From the NCBI GenBank assembly GCA_002964805.2, contig PUDQ02000001.1, forward strand, positions 7,588,001 to 7,652,000: a DNA stretch of 64,000 nucleotides, written 5' to 3'. This stretch comes from Trametes villosa (taxonomy: Eukaryota; Basidiomycota; Agaricomycetes; Polyporales; Polyporaceae). Of this stretch, positions 25,801 through 35,857 are shown one piece after another. Position 1 is the first letter of the stretch. The number at the start of each line of letters is the position of its first letter. The notes beneath the pieces were generated by a model. The model was not told the DNA's origin. It searched no databases and worked only from the letters and a program-made list of their open reading frames with translations. The position numbers and the translations under genes were made by a program.

Positions 25801-27004
25801 GCTGAGAGGCCCGCAAGTTCCCGCGTCACTTTCTTCACAGACGCGAGCTCCCGAATGCCGCCACAGCAAGTCAGGATGGTCTTCCAGAGGACCAGGAGGA
25901 GCTGATGACATCGACCATGAGACTCATCCGATAGCATCATGAGTCAGAAGAAGATCCGTGCCTTCTTCACAGGATACCCCTTGGCGCTTTTGTCCCGCAG
26001 CCCGGCCACCACATTGAATAGATAGACGGGGAGTGGTGGCTCCAGACTCACTGCGTCGGCGCGCAATGGAATCAGCGTCGTGAACGCGCAGCGGACGGCA
26101 TTGCTCACTCAGCTCGTCGGCAAAATCGTCGTGTCCCTTGAAGACTTCGACCATGTGATAAAGCATGCCTAGATACACTGATAGCTCCGTGGTCACTTCC
26201 TCCAGGAAGTCCGATCTCTCCTGCGGGGAGATGCTAAAATGCGCGGCATCTGCATCTGATAGGGTGCTATAGACGGAGATGGGACGTCAGTTGTGTCCAG
26301 GAACGTGGAAGCGGACTCTATACCAGAGGAGGTCGTGCTTTGAGCTTGCTATCTTGATGGCCTCTATGATGCTGGGCACGCCGTTCGCCGCCCGGACGAC
26401 CTTACAGTTCTCGAATATCCAGTGCAGCTGATCTTCTTGCGACGTTGTTTCGGCGAAGGTACCTAAAGCGCATGTGAGCCGGCGGCGGCACGGAGCGGGC
26501 TATCAGCGCGCACCTTGCAAGACGTAAAATAGGCGTCGGGCATTTGTGAAACGGATCTCCGCGTCGCGATGCTCCAAACTCTCGAGGAGCACTTCAACGT
26601 GCGCCTTGCGTTGTGCGAAGGAGCTCGCGGTCCAGTCTGCAGCGAATCAGAGGGGTTCACACCGGTGTGAGGATGTGCACACACCTCCGGGAAACGAGCC
26701 CTCCCATGCCTTGAGGTTCTCGGCGACCTGGGGCGTTTCCACATACGAATAGAACTCCTCAAGCTCATTCAAGACTGTGTCCTCGTCATTGTATTGGAAG
26801 TCGTAGTACGATTGCTACTTCCTCACGGAGTCAGACGGGGAGTCATAGAGACCGGGAAGCGGACCAGACCTTGGGCTTTGGAGCGGAGCCGACCATGGCC
26901 TTGAGCTGGCCGAGCGTGATGGAGTCGAGGCCGACTTGCTGGGGGGTGCTGGGGTCAACATCCTGCGTGCTGGAGAAGAAGGACGGGACGGGGGGCAATA
27001 CCAT
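22815..27004 (-). CDS. FAR11: STRIPAK subunit Far11/STRIP1 (N1221/DUF3402 family)
   Basis: Scaffold of the STRIPAK phosphatase-kinase complex, which in fungi controls cell fusion, development and TORC2 antagonism. Seventeen exons: 27004-26870, 26814-26685, 26636-26514, 26462-26324, 26266-26109, 26050-25962, 25901-25787, 25719-24920, 24864-24735, 24678-24553, 24498-24369, 24313-24052, 23972-23867, 23811-23711, 23654-23618, 23562-23111 and 23042-22815 (1086 residues). Family blocks: DFQYNDEDTVLNELEEFYSY, PPLPVYLFNVVAGLRDKSAK, LLLVLWKTILTCCGG, TNIGYNDSRLVPFAIDEADR, KFHHLGQLLLDTNCLLLILK, DFSWRNFFSTINFAKIMQKL and ITAIYLNCRPDLRDEWLAG. Exon 6 must end at a GC donor (AAG|GCACGG) to keep GYPVKK; a GTGAAG donor would delete VKK. 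The stop TAA overlaps a GTAAGT that could splice to 22767 and add one Val. Confidence 0.93.
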
Positions 27005-27795
27005 GTTGGCTGTGGCTGGGAAAGCGACGGGGCAGAGGAAGTTCCCGCGGTGCGCGACGCGTCGTTGCAGGCGTTAGAGTGAACCTTGGGCGGAGCGTGG
27101 GCCGGCGTGTGCGAAGGCGGCTGCGGGAACGAGGGGCACGACGGGCGCGGCGCAGGCGCAGCGAGGGCGAGCGGGACGGCGGGGTGAGTCACTAGTCAGG
27201 GCGCGTCGCCGGTGCGTAGATAGCGCATACAGCCAGGTGCAGCTGTGGTAGGTAAGAGGCTCAGGCTGGCGCAGCGCAGGCAGCACAGGCGGCAGTGGGA
27301 GGGGTTACGTAAGCGGCGGGAGGGAGAAAGACAAGGCGCTTTTTCAGCGGCACGGCTCTCTCCAAGCCACGACGACATTGGCCCCCTGCTTGGATCGACC
27401 CCTCCCCTCGTCGGTCCCTCGTTGCCCGTTTTCTCTCGCCTCCCCGACTGACGACCACGACGGCATCGACTCAGGAGAGGGCGTTCTAGTCCCCGCCAGC
27501 GATACTCACCAGGTCCGGAGAGGGTAGCCACCGTCAGTGTCTGACCCCCCCTTCTCTCCTTCGAGCATCCAAAAAGGCACGCCTTCGCTGTGCGTTTGCC
27601 ACTGAGTCCCCCATCCGACCCCATCCACCCCCCACACCTCCCACCTTCCGTCTCCGCCTTCTTCACGACCTACTTTACGACCGGCCCACAAGCCCACTCA
27701 ATCCACGCCGCACATCCCGGCCCCGAGTCCCAGGTCCTGCCCAACCGCCAAGGTCGAGCAGCCGCCTGCGACAGATCCCTCTCCCCCCCTTGCAG
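27005..27795. promoter_or_regulatory. Divergent promoter region FAR11 / cyclin-like gene
   Basis: About 790 bp between divergent starts. The half nearest the cyclin-like gene is strongly pyrimidine-rich on the plus strand (runs such as CCCCCATCCGACCCCATCC), typical of an agaricomycete promoter and 5' leader. Minus-strand frames at 27196-27697 are antisense to this tract and have low-complexity Gly/Arg translations, so I do not call them. Confidence 0.45.
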
Positions 27796-30239
27796 ATGCC
27801 AGTTCCCGTCCCCGTCTACCTCAAGCAGGCCGCCCACCCGGTAATCAAGATCAATCATCCCGCTCAGGCCGATAGCGAATCTTCCGTCTTCCAGCACCTG
27901 ACCCACTCCTTGCCTCTCCCGCCTCAGGGGCCTCCCCCGGCTTTGGCGTCGAGGGAGGAGTGGATCAGCTCCCTTCCTTCCTGGAGGAGGAACAAGCCGC
28001 GTCGCATTTGGGAGGACGAATCCGGTCGCCACCAATTCTCCGCCGTGCAGGGTTTTAACGAAGGGTTGACTGTTGCGGACAACGCAGCGGTCATTAAAGG
28101 TGCGCCCGCGCAAGCGAGCATCCCGCCCGTCCGTGAAACCTTCCGCCTCGCGGGTTCCCAGCACGAGATGTACATCCACCCCGAGGACGTGGATGACGAT
28201 ATGAGTGGATATCGAGGATGGACTGACGAAGAAGACCCGTACACTGGCGAGTACTCTCCTGTCGACAGCATGACGTCTGATCGTCAGTCGGCCGAGAGTT
28301 CCTCTGATGTTGCTATGGAGTATCCGCAAGAAGCGGGAGCTCGCCGCTCCTTCGCGAGTGCTGGTGCCGGCTACGAGAGGGGCGCGTTCAGCCCGGTTCA
28401 GGAGGACCTCTCTCCCGACGTCTACACGCAGCTTTCTCCCGATCCCGTTGACGACGCGGAACCCGGCTCAAGCCCGATTGGCCCGGCCACCCCCTTCGCC
28501 GAATTCATCGACAACGCATTCGCCCAAGAGCAAGTCGTGGTGGACCACAGCCGGAACGCGGAGCAAGCTCAAGCCCATCAGTACTACAACCACGATGGCT
28601 ATCATGCGGCGTGCTACCAGTGCCAGACATACCAGGCTGAACAGCCCGTGCAGCAGGCCCCCGTTGCCGACACCGTCGTCACGCCCATGGCTACCTCGGC
28701 ATACAAGAAGCTTGCAGCGCCCTTGTCCGAGTGGATGGCGAGCTATGTCTGGAAGGTCTGCACGACCGGTATGCGACTTCCTTCAGAGTACGCCCAGCCC
28801 ATGTACGTGTATTAGTTTTCTCTTAGGCCAACGTAGAAATTGACCATCTTTGCTTCAGGGCGTTCGCGAAGCACTACCCGACGGCCCCTCCCAGCCACCT
28901 GGCGAGCTCCATCCACTCCATGCTGCTCTCCACGCTTCTCCAGCCTTCGGCCGTATTCCTCGCGATGTGGTACATCGTCCGTCTCCCAGTGTTCTTTGGG
29001 CCTGTCGGCCTTACTGCGGAGCATGAGAAGGAGATTCGTTTCAGGGCCGAGCTGTTGGGCGAGGCTCATCTCGGTGCGGACAGGGACGTGATTGAGGCCT
29101 ACGCCCCCTTCCGTCTTGTCTTGCTGGGTTGCATGCTTGCCAACAAGTGGTTGGACGACCACACGTTCTCCAACAAGACTTGGTACGTTTATGCGGTATA
29201 TTCTTTAACGCTTCTGGCTAACCGTATTCGCAGGCACACGATCTCCAATGTCCCCATTCGCTCGTTGAATAGGCTGGAGTCCCTCGCGCTCGACATTTAC
29301 GCCTATGACCTGTCCATCGCTCCCCAGGAATGGTCTGGCTGGCTGTCGGAGCTGCTCGCCTACCACGCGTCTCTGTCGTCTCCGATGTTCCCGCAGCCCA
29401 TCTCTCGCCCCTCCTCAAGCCCGCATGTCATCGTGCGCCAGGCGATCGAGATGTTGGTCAACACTCGCGAGCCCGAGTGCGGTTGTGGCGCCCAGCCAGG
29501 ACTTTGCCCTCCGGTTCCGGCGTTCGTGAGCCTCGACGAGCACAAGAAGGACGCCGTTGGCGCTCAGGATGCGTACCTCGAAGATGTTTTGGAGATCGAT
29601 CTGGACGAGGACGGTCCGCTCAGGGAGGAGTATCTGCCCCGCCGTCGCCTCAACTCGAAGCCACGGTACTCGGCCGAGATGTATACCCGCAACGACCACT
29701 CGCTTCCCCCGCCCGCCAAGTGGAGTCCGTCCGCCGACGAGCCGATCATTCGTGACCCGAGTCGCGGCCACGGGCAATACGTGGCGCCCCAGCCGTTGTC
29801 GCAGCCGACGATGGCAGCCCCGCCGCCGCCGTTGCCGTTCCACCCGTCGATGGACGCCCGCCGTTCTTCGTGGACCATGGGCAGCTACGCGCTGAGGCAG
29901 GAGCCGATCGGTAGGCCTGCTGCCTTCGCGCCGCCGCCCGTATACCACGCTCCCGTTGGCGGCTACGAGTACAGCTACGCCCTGCCGAGTCACCATGGCC
30001 ACTCGCGGTCTCACTCGTTGTCCTACAACCAGGCCGTCGGAGAGCAGGTCCCTGGACGGGTTCGTTCCTACTCCCAGTCCCGGTACGAACACGCGTACGG
30101 CGATCACCTCGTCTCCGACGTCCGGTACCTGCCTCCCCCTCCAGTCACGTCCCAATGGACCTCGTACGACCGCATCGGCTTCCCGACCTCGTACGATCGT
30201 CCCTTCGGCCTCTCCAACCAACCCTCGCTCAAAGCGTGA
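27796..30239 (+). CDS. Cyclin-domain protein (Pcl/Clg1-like)
   Basis: Probable cyclin partner of a Pho85-type kinase. Three exons, 27796-28802, 28859-29182 and 29234-30239 (778 residues), both introns with GTACGT donors. Residues 1-320 are disordered with acidic stretches (HPEDVDDDMSGYRGWTDEED) and a C-x2-C in CYQCQTY. The cyclin-like fold begins near residue 335 (HLASSIHSMLLSTLLQPSAV) and includes FRLVLLGCMLANKWLDDHTF, SNKTWHTISNVPIRSLNRLE and SLALDIYAYDLSI, matching the helix 2-5 region of fungal Clg1/Pcl cyclins (KW and the LE..LL helix). The remaining ~330 residues are disordered, Pro/Tyr/Ser-rich. Domain recognition is good; the kinase partner and process are inference. The mRNA probably has a long 3' untranslated region because no gene follows for 1.3 kb. 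Confidence 0.9.
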
Positions 30240-31562
30240 GGTCGCGCGGCACGCGTCCTAGAGAATCGCAACAGAGATTTAGACAGTTGCGCCGGTTTCC
30301 CGTCAACGGTACACGCATCATTCATTATAATAATCCTCGCCGTCGACCCTGGCGTACCATCCCCCACTCGAGCGGTTCTGCGCTAGCGCAGGGTCGCTCA
30401 TACGCCACTCTCTAATGCGCGCCAGTTCTCGCATGCCCCGGTCACGGCCATCTCCTTATGTCTCTCTCATCGCCACACTGTTTCTCTATCTGGGCTCCCA
30501 CGCATCCACGACATATCCATCCCGTCGACGAGGAACGCCCCACTCTACCTTCTCCTGGCTGCTCATCACTTGTCACCAACGCATCTCGTATCTATTCTCA
30601 CTACCATCGACCATCGTCGGGCAAGAGGTCGCTATGCGCCTCTACCCTTCTTGCGTCGGGTAGCCCTGTGCTATCAACGACCTACGGCGCCGTATATCAG
30701 CATCCCCGCACGTGGACGGTTCTGCTTCCTCGCTGTTTGATATCGCCGCTTCCACGCGTTCTCGGTCCTCGCTGTACAGCATCTATCCGTACATTCACGT
30801 TCCGCACACTAATGCGCCCGCTCACGTCCGCCTTATCCTCTTCCACTCCTCTCCCCCTTTTCTGGCCTTTTCGCGTTACGTCTGTTCTGTTGCTGCATTG
30901 TTCACCCACACATACGCACAAAAACACACGGAAAACTCCCGAAAACCCCACACATCGCATTCCCCCTTCAGTCGTTTCCTGCCCCATCTCGCACTTCGTG
31001 GTTTCCTTCACGAGCCGCGCGCACCCCGTTCTCCCCCGGCTCGCCGGGCGGACGCGGGCGCGCCCTAGCCCTACCCCCCACCCCTGCCTCTCCGCACTCC
31101 CTGTATCCGCTCGACGAAGCCACCTTGCCCTCCTTCCGCCCACCCCGGCGCCCGCGCGCGCCCTCCCCCTGTAGCATCGCTTCGTCTCCCCGTAGGTATA
31201 CGTAGCTTATGTGACATCGACTCGCTCGTGTCTCCGACTGCGCACGCAGTGCTGCTCCCTGCCTGCTTTGTACATGTCAATAGATCGGAGACCGTTATGC
31301 TGTGAGTCGGACTGTGCAAGATTGCTGTGAGCCTGCCGCGCGATGCTCTGGAAGTGCTCCCGGTGAGCCGCTTTTGCGCCGCTGTGGCGGTGTTGTGTGG
31401 TTCAAATAGTTGCGCGCCAGTGTCGCCGTGTGCTCGCCTCCGCCCACCCCCGTGAAAGGTCTGCCTCTGGTAGACTACCCACCCTCAGGCTGTAGTACGA
31501 CGCTGCATAACGACTGCTTAGGCGTTCCAGACGAATCAGTGATATAGTTCACAATCGTAGCG
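30240..31562 (+). other. Long pyrimidine-rich intergenic region
   Basis: 1.3 kb between two plus-strand genes. The plus strand is rich in C and T and carries a 238-codon open frame (30458-31174), but its translation is Ser/Pro/His/Arg low complexity, matches no domain and follows base composition, so I reject it as a gene. It likely holds the cyclin-like gene's 3' untranslated region and the promoter of the next gene. Confidence 0.5.
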
Positions 31563-33824
31563 ATGGCTTCAGCAACTGGCGAGAAGACTTCGATGGAAGG
31601 GTCGACCAACGAGGGACGGCCGCTCCCCGAACCCAGACAACCTCCCTTTCCGTGGACACCGCCCTCGATCCAGGTATGCAGCGGCCTCCGTATAACATTC
31701 GTCCAGCCCGGAGTTGACCAAGATGTTGTAGGAGCTACTGCAGAAACGAGAAGACGTGTACACCATAGAAGAAGACACGAAAGCGTGGTCGGATGCCGCA
31801 GAGATCGTGAAGGTGTACAGCGACGACATGATCAGGCGGTGGAACGGCGAAATCGACACATACCTGGTCTACGTATGTTTCTACACTTGCGAATGGTGGG
31901 AAAATCGTGCTGACCAACGGCGACTAGGCTGGTCTCTTCTCAGCCATTCTCACCGCATTCAACGTGCAGTCGTACCTGCTCCTGCAGCCCGCTCCGCCGG
32001 ACCCGTCCCTCCTTGCGTTGCAGCAAATCTCAGCGCAGCTCAGCAGTTTCTCTACCAACCCTCCATTCATCAACTCGACACAACCCGCCTTCCAACAAGC
32101 GGACACTCCGCCCCCTCCTGTTCCTCGGGCGGCCGTCTGGCTCAACGTCTTGTGGTTCTCCAGCCTCATCCTCAGCCTGTCTTCCGCGTCCGTCGGCATC
32201 ATAGTCAAGCAGTGGATCAACGAGTACAACAGCGGGATCTCCTCGGGGACCTCCCGCAAGACGGCGCAGCTGCGCCAATACCGCCTTAACAGCCTCATCG
32301 AATGGCGCGTGCGGTACATCGTGATGGTTATCCCCATTCTCCTCCAGCTCGCGCTCGCACTATTCCTGGGGGGCCTCCTCATCCTGCTGTGGATGCTCGA
32401 CCACACTGTCGCGGCGGTCGCGTCGGTCCTCGTCGGGCTCCTCATGGCGTTCGTGCTGACCACCATGTTCCTCCCCTTGGTCAAGGCCGGATGCTGCTAC
32501 ATCTCTCCTCAGACTCTTGCGCTCTACGTTATATGCGCGCGTATCTCACGCGTTTTCAAGGTCCTACGCTACCGGGCATTCTGGCCTCTCTGGGTATCTG
32601 TTATTCGCATGCACGCGGCGTCCTCTGGAACGGCTGAGCGCCTGCTCGCGAAGATCCGCAACATACTTCGGGTATGCGCTGGAAGAAGGCCACAGTCGGG
32701 GACCTTTCAAACCTGGCGCGGACGCGAGCAATCCATCATCATGCGGAATAGAAATGTCTTAGACGCGGATCTTGTCGTTATGGCGTACGACACCACGATG
32801 GATCCCGAAACGTTGTCTATCGCCGGGGTTTGTTTTTCGCGCCTACCCCCAGCGACGGTGATCGATTGCTTCGAGAGGCTCCACGATGCGGACGAGCGAC
32901 ACTTCGGCAGCGGGTCCCCCATCTTCGCTCACGTCGCACTTTCTACCGGGATGACCGCGAACAATATGTGGATGAACGCCATCGTCTGCCTGCTCAGCGT
33001 GGACGTGCAAGAACGCGACGAACGCTGGGAGCGCCTGATGAACCTTCTCGACGGATATCTTATGTTCGGGGTGTCGTTCGTCCGTCCAGGTCTGCACAAA
33101 CGGCACATCGAGTGGACTCTAACGGCGCTCTCTGCGATCGCGTTGGACGTTGCACCGCCGTCTAGAAGGGGAGTGGCCGTAACGGCGTTCCAAGGTGTCG
33201 ACCTTATGCTGAGCTGGATCGTTCTGTGTGAGGAAGACTCTATCGACGAGACCACCTACGAATATGGTGAGTACTCGCCGTAACATGCGCTCATTTCATC
33301 CTTGTTGACGTTCGTTCCACGCTGTAGCCGCCGCCGCTTCCGCTTGCCGCCTCCGTCAGCCAGTGGATGCTGCCTCATGGGAAGACGTCTGCAACTATGC
33401 TCTCGTCTCAACAGTCTTCCTGCAATGCGTGGCGAAGTTGACGCCGATGCCCAGCACCACCGACAGTACTCGGAACATCCTCCAAGCTCGGGCTCAGGAC
33501 GCGCTCCGCAGCCTGTCCTCAGCACTTCGGAGTGTAAATACGGACGACATCGCGAAGACCCACTTACGCGCACGTACCCATCGCGTGACTAGAATGCCCA
33601 CCTTCTTGGTCCGCAACTACGACGCCCTCGGCGCGCTGGTGTCTCAGGACTTGATATCCTCTCTGGAATACGCCGTCACGCTGTTCCAGGATGTTATACG
33701 CTGGCAGGGCCTCCTCGACGGGTCGTACAGAGAAGACTTCGAAATCGCATATGCCGCTCTGAAGCAACTGAAGGCGAATGTATCAGCACTGGTCCAGCCG
33801 GCGGAAGCAGGGCAGCGCGCGTGA
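31563..33824 (+). CDS. DUF6535 multi-pass membrane protein
   Basis: Member of a family that is expanded in mushroom-forming fungi and whose role is unknown. Four exons, 31563-31673, 31732-31872, 31928-33266 and 33328-33824 (695 residues). The DUF6535 core lies at about residues 38-225: WSDAAEIVKVYSDDMIRRWN, GEIDTYLVYAGLFSAILTAF, NVQSYLLLQP, a polar loop, then AAVWLNVLWFSSLILSLSSA, SVGIIVKQWINEYN, and after LRQYRLNSLIEWRVRY two strong helices (IVMVIPILLQLALALFLGGL, VASVLVGLLMAFVLTTMFL). At least four membrane segments are visible; the C-terminal ~400 residues are soluble and helical without a recognised domain. The most lineage-restricted gene in the window. Its neighbours are conserved genes, so context gives no function. 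Confidence 0.9.
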
Positions 33825-34726
33825 GCGCTTCCGTATATTTTAGACTGTGTCTGTATATTAGCGTGTAACATATCGACCCCAGTCTGGGATCCTTACGTTG
33901 CGCTTCTTGTCCGTTGCACACCGGGCCCCGAATGCTAGTAGATGAGATGGGTTAGGCGCTCACATGGAGTGTTGGGCCGCGGGCGCCTTTCGCTGGACGA
34001 GTTTTGGCATGTTTGTTCCCCTCCCCCATCAATATAAGATCAAGTTCACGCGAAAGTTTTCACGCCGTGTGCCCTTCCCCCATTCCTGGATCGCGAGTTA
34101 TAGAGGATGGAGACGGTGATACTGGTGAGGTGAGTACATTGTCATGCTGCGCTAGCGATGATGCTATGCATATTCCCAAACATACGAACGCTTCGTGCGT
34201 CGTGAAATCACCTTACGCTACAACGGTATCTGAGCCTCTGCCTGTTCACATCGTTGTATGCCGGGTGGTCGAGGCTTGTGCTGACATCCTCCTTTTCCCA
34301 GTGCTCGTTGCGGCCCTTCTCAGCTGTGAAACACGTCGTTGTCGCGTGTTTTCGGAGGGTCGGTTGCTGCGAAGGTACGTGTCTTGCCTTGCCGATTTTC
34401 CTGTCCCCCTTGCTTCTGCTCGTGCTTGATGACACTTTATTCACACTGTATGAACGTCCGCGCTGCGGCGCGGATGGACATGAGTAAACCTTTTAACTAC
34501 AACGGTATCTGACACATTGTTCCACCTTGCTTCATGTCCGCTTTGCGAGTGAGCGGTATGGCTGACGAACCTCTTCTCCCAGGTCTTCTGTCTCTGGTAT
34601 ATACGTCGTACATAGCATGAATAAGAACAATAAATTTATCGTCTCGTACTCAAACACCGGTCATGGACAGCATCAAATACAGTGAATCGGACACGGATGC
34701 GTGATATCAAACAGCTGCACGGCATG
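33825..34726. other. Convergent intergenic region with a short direct repeat
   Basis: 900 bp between convergent stops, more AT-rich than average. It contains a 16-bp direct repeat (CTACAACGGTATCTGA at 34218-34233 and 34497-34512). A 141-codon plus-strand frame (34004-34429) has no recognisable domain and is doubtful. Confidence 0.4.
34218..34512 (+). repeat. 16-bp direct repeat pair
   Basis: The sequence CTACAACGGTATCTGA occurs at 34218-34233 and again at 34497-34512, 279 bp apart, in non-coding DNA. The flanking bases differ. Too short to be a transposon end by itself; no target duplication or internal ORF supports insertion. Confidence 0.6.
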
Positions 34727-35449
34727 TCAAGCAATGTTACTGTCGGCGAGAAGCTTCTCATCTTCGAATGCATCCGGCGGAACTTGCCCTTGGATCTGAC
34801 TGAGGGCACCCTTGAACACGTACAGGAAGGGCCCGGTCTTGGCGGGCGGCGGCGTCGACTGATACGCAACAGGCAGAGCGCAGCGCGGACAATGGAACCT
34901 GTACTGTTTCTCATGCCCACCTTGTCTGATAGCGTAGCGAAATGAGAGCCGGGACTTGCCTGACAGCGGGAATTGCGGACTCACCGCTCTACGAGGATTG
35001 GCTCCTTGGGCGTCGCGTTGAGCTTGAAAATCCGGGCCTTGGCGTCCTCGGAGTCGTGGCAGCGAATGATGATTGCGCCGTCGGTCTGTCGCCGCGGGAG
35101 GGTCGCTAGGCTCTTGTCGACGACGAGCTGCGCGCGCACGGAGCAGGAGTGGGCGTGTGAGGCCGTGCGGTGGGGCGGGAAGGAGGACGGTGGCACGTAC
35201 GATAAACTCGCCGCAGATGCAGTCTGGGCAGGACGGGGACGAGCTGGTGTCAGAGCGTGCACAGGATCCATGAGCGGGAAAGGGTCACACAGTAGACGCG
35301 GAGAGCGGCCGTTGATGAGGCGGTGGGCCGCGCTAGAAGACGACGTCGGGTCAGGGTGGATTGCGATGGGCCGGAGCGGCGACTTGAGACGAAGCTGGCT
35401 AACCATCCGTGGAAGACGAGACTGCGGAACGCGAGACGACCTTGGGCAT
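34727..35449 (-). CDS. STEEP1/UPF0428 (CXorf56-like) protein
   Basis: Fungal relative of human STEEP1 (STING ER exit protein, formerly CXorf56), a conserved protein whose general eukaryotic role is not settled. Five exons: 35449-35404, 35332-35291, 35223-35201 (23 nt), 35127-34985 and 34925-34727 (150 residues). The assembled start MPKVVSRSAVSSSTD matches the family N-terminus. RVYYCICGEF (first CxC-type pair), LVVDKSLATLPRRQTDG, then a YRFHCPRCALPVAYQS pair complete a probable zinc site (C-x-C plus CPRC). The human C-terminal coiled region is absent, so the fungal form is about 70 residues shorter. Fungi lack STING signalling of the animal type, so the ancestral function is probably different. 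The model depends on three short exons but phases and homology agree throughout. The first donor, GTTAGC, is weak. Confidence 0.85.
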
Positions 35450-35857
35450 GGCGGATGGCGTTTGCGAACGAACAGGCTGATGAGACGGGCCCGAAGTGAT
35501 TCAGATGATGATGGCGAGGCTGGCAGAGATGGATGGCGAGGGTCGCAAAATGAAAACACAGAGGCCGAGACAAGGACTGGTGTGGGAGAGGTGCGCGGTG
35601 CGCAGGAGAGATCCGCGGGTCGCGCAGGTGCAGCGCGCAGTCTGCGCCGAAGGGGACGGACAAGGAGCTGCCCCGGAGAGCGGCCGGGCGTGCCGAGTGT
35701 GTGACGTTACGTATCCTGGTACGACCCTGGGGCACGTGACCGTTTCTCCTTATTATTGCCCGCTTAGGCTGTGCAACGTCCTCTCCTCACTCTCTTCTGC
35801 CGTCCCATCCGCCCATCTCTCCCCCCTACACCCATCTCTCGCGTCCGCTCGCCCGCC
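35450..35857. promoter_or_regulatory. Shared divergent promoter STEEP1-like / AVO2-like
   Basis: 408 bp between divergent starts. The plus-strand stretch from about 35770 to 35857 is pyrimidine-rich and precedes the ankyrin-protein start. CACGTGACC at 35734-35742 is an E-box-like palindrome (CACGTG), a frequent fungal bHLH site. Confidence 0.4.

Noticed and set aside
27196..27697. Minus-strand frames in the FAR11/cyclin promoter
   Set aside because: Gly/Arg/Glu low complexity opposite a pyrimidine tract; overlapping frames equally open.
30458..31174. 238-codon plus-strand open frame
   Set aside because: Ser/Pro/Arg/His low-complexity translation that tracks the pyrimidine bias of the strand, no domain, no supporting splice structure.
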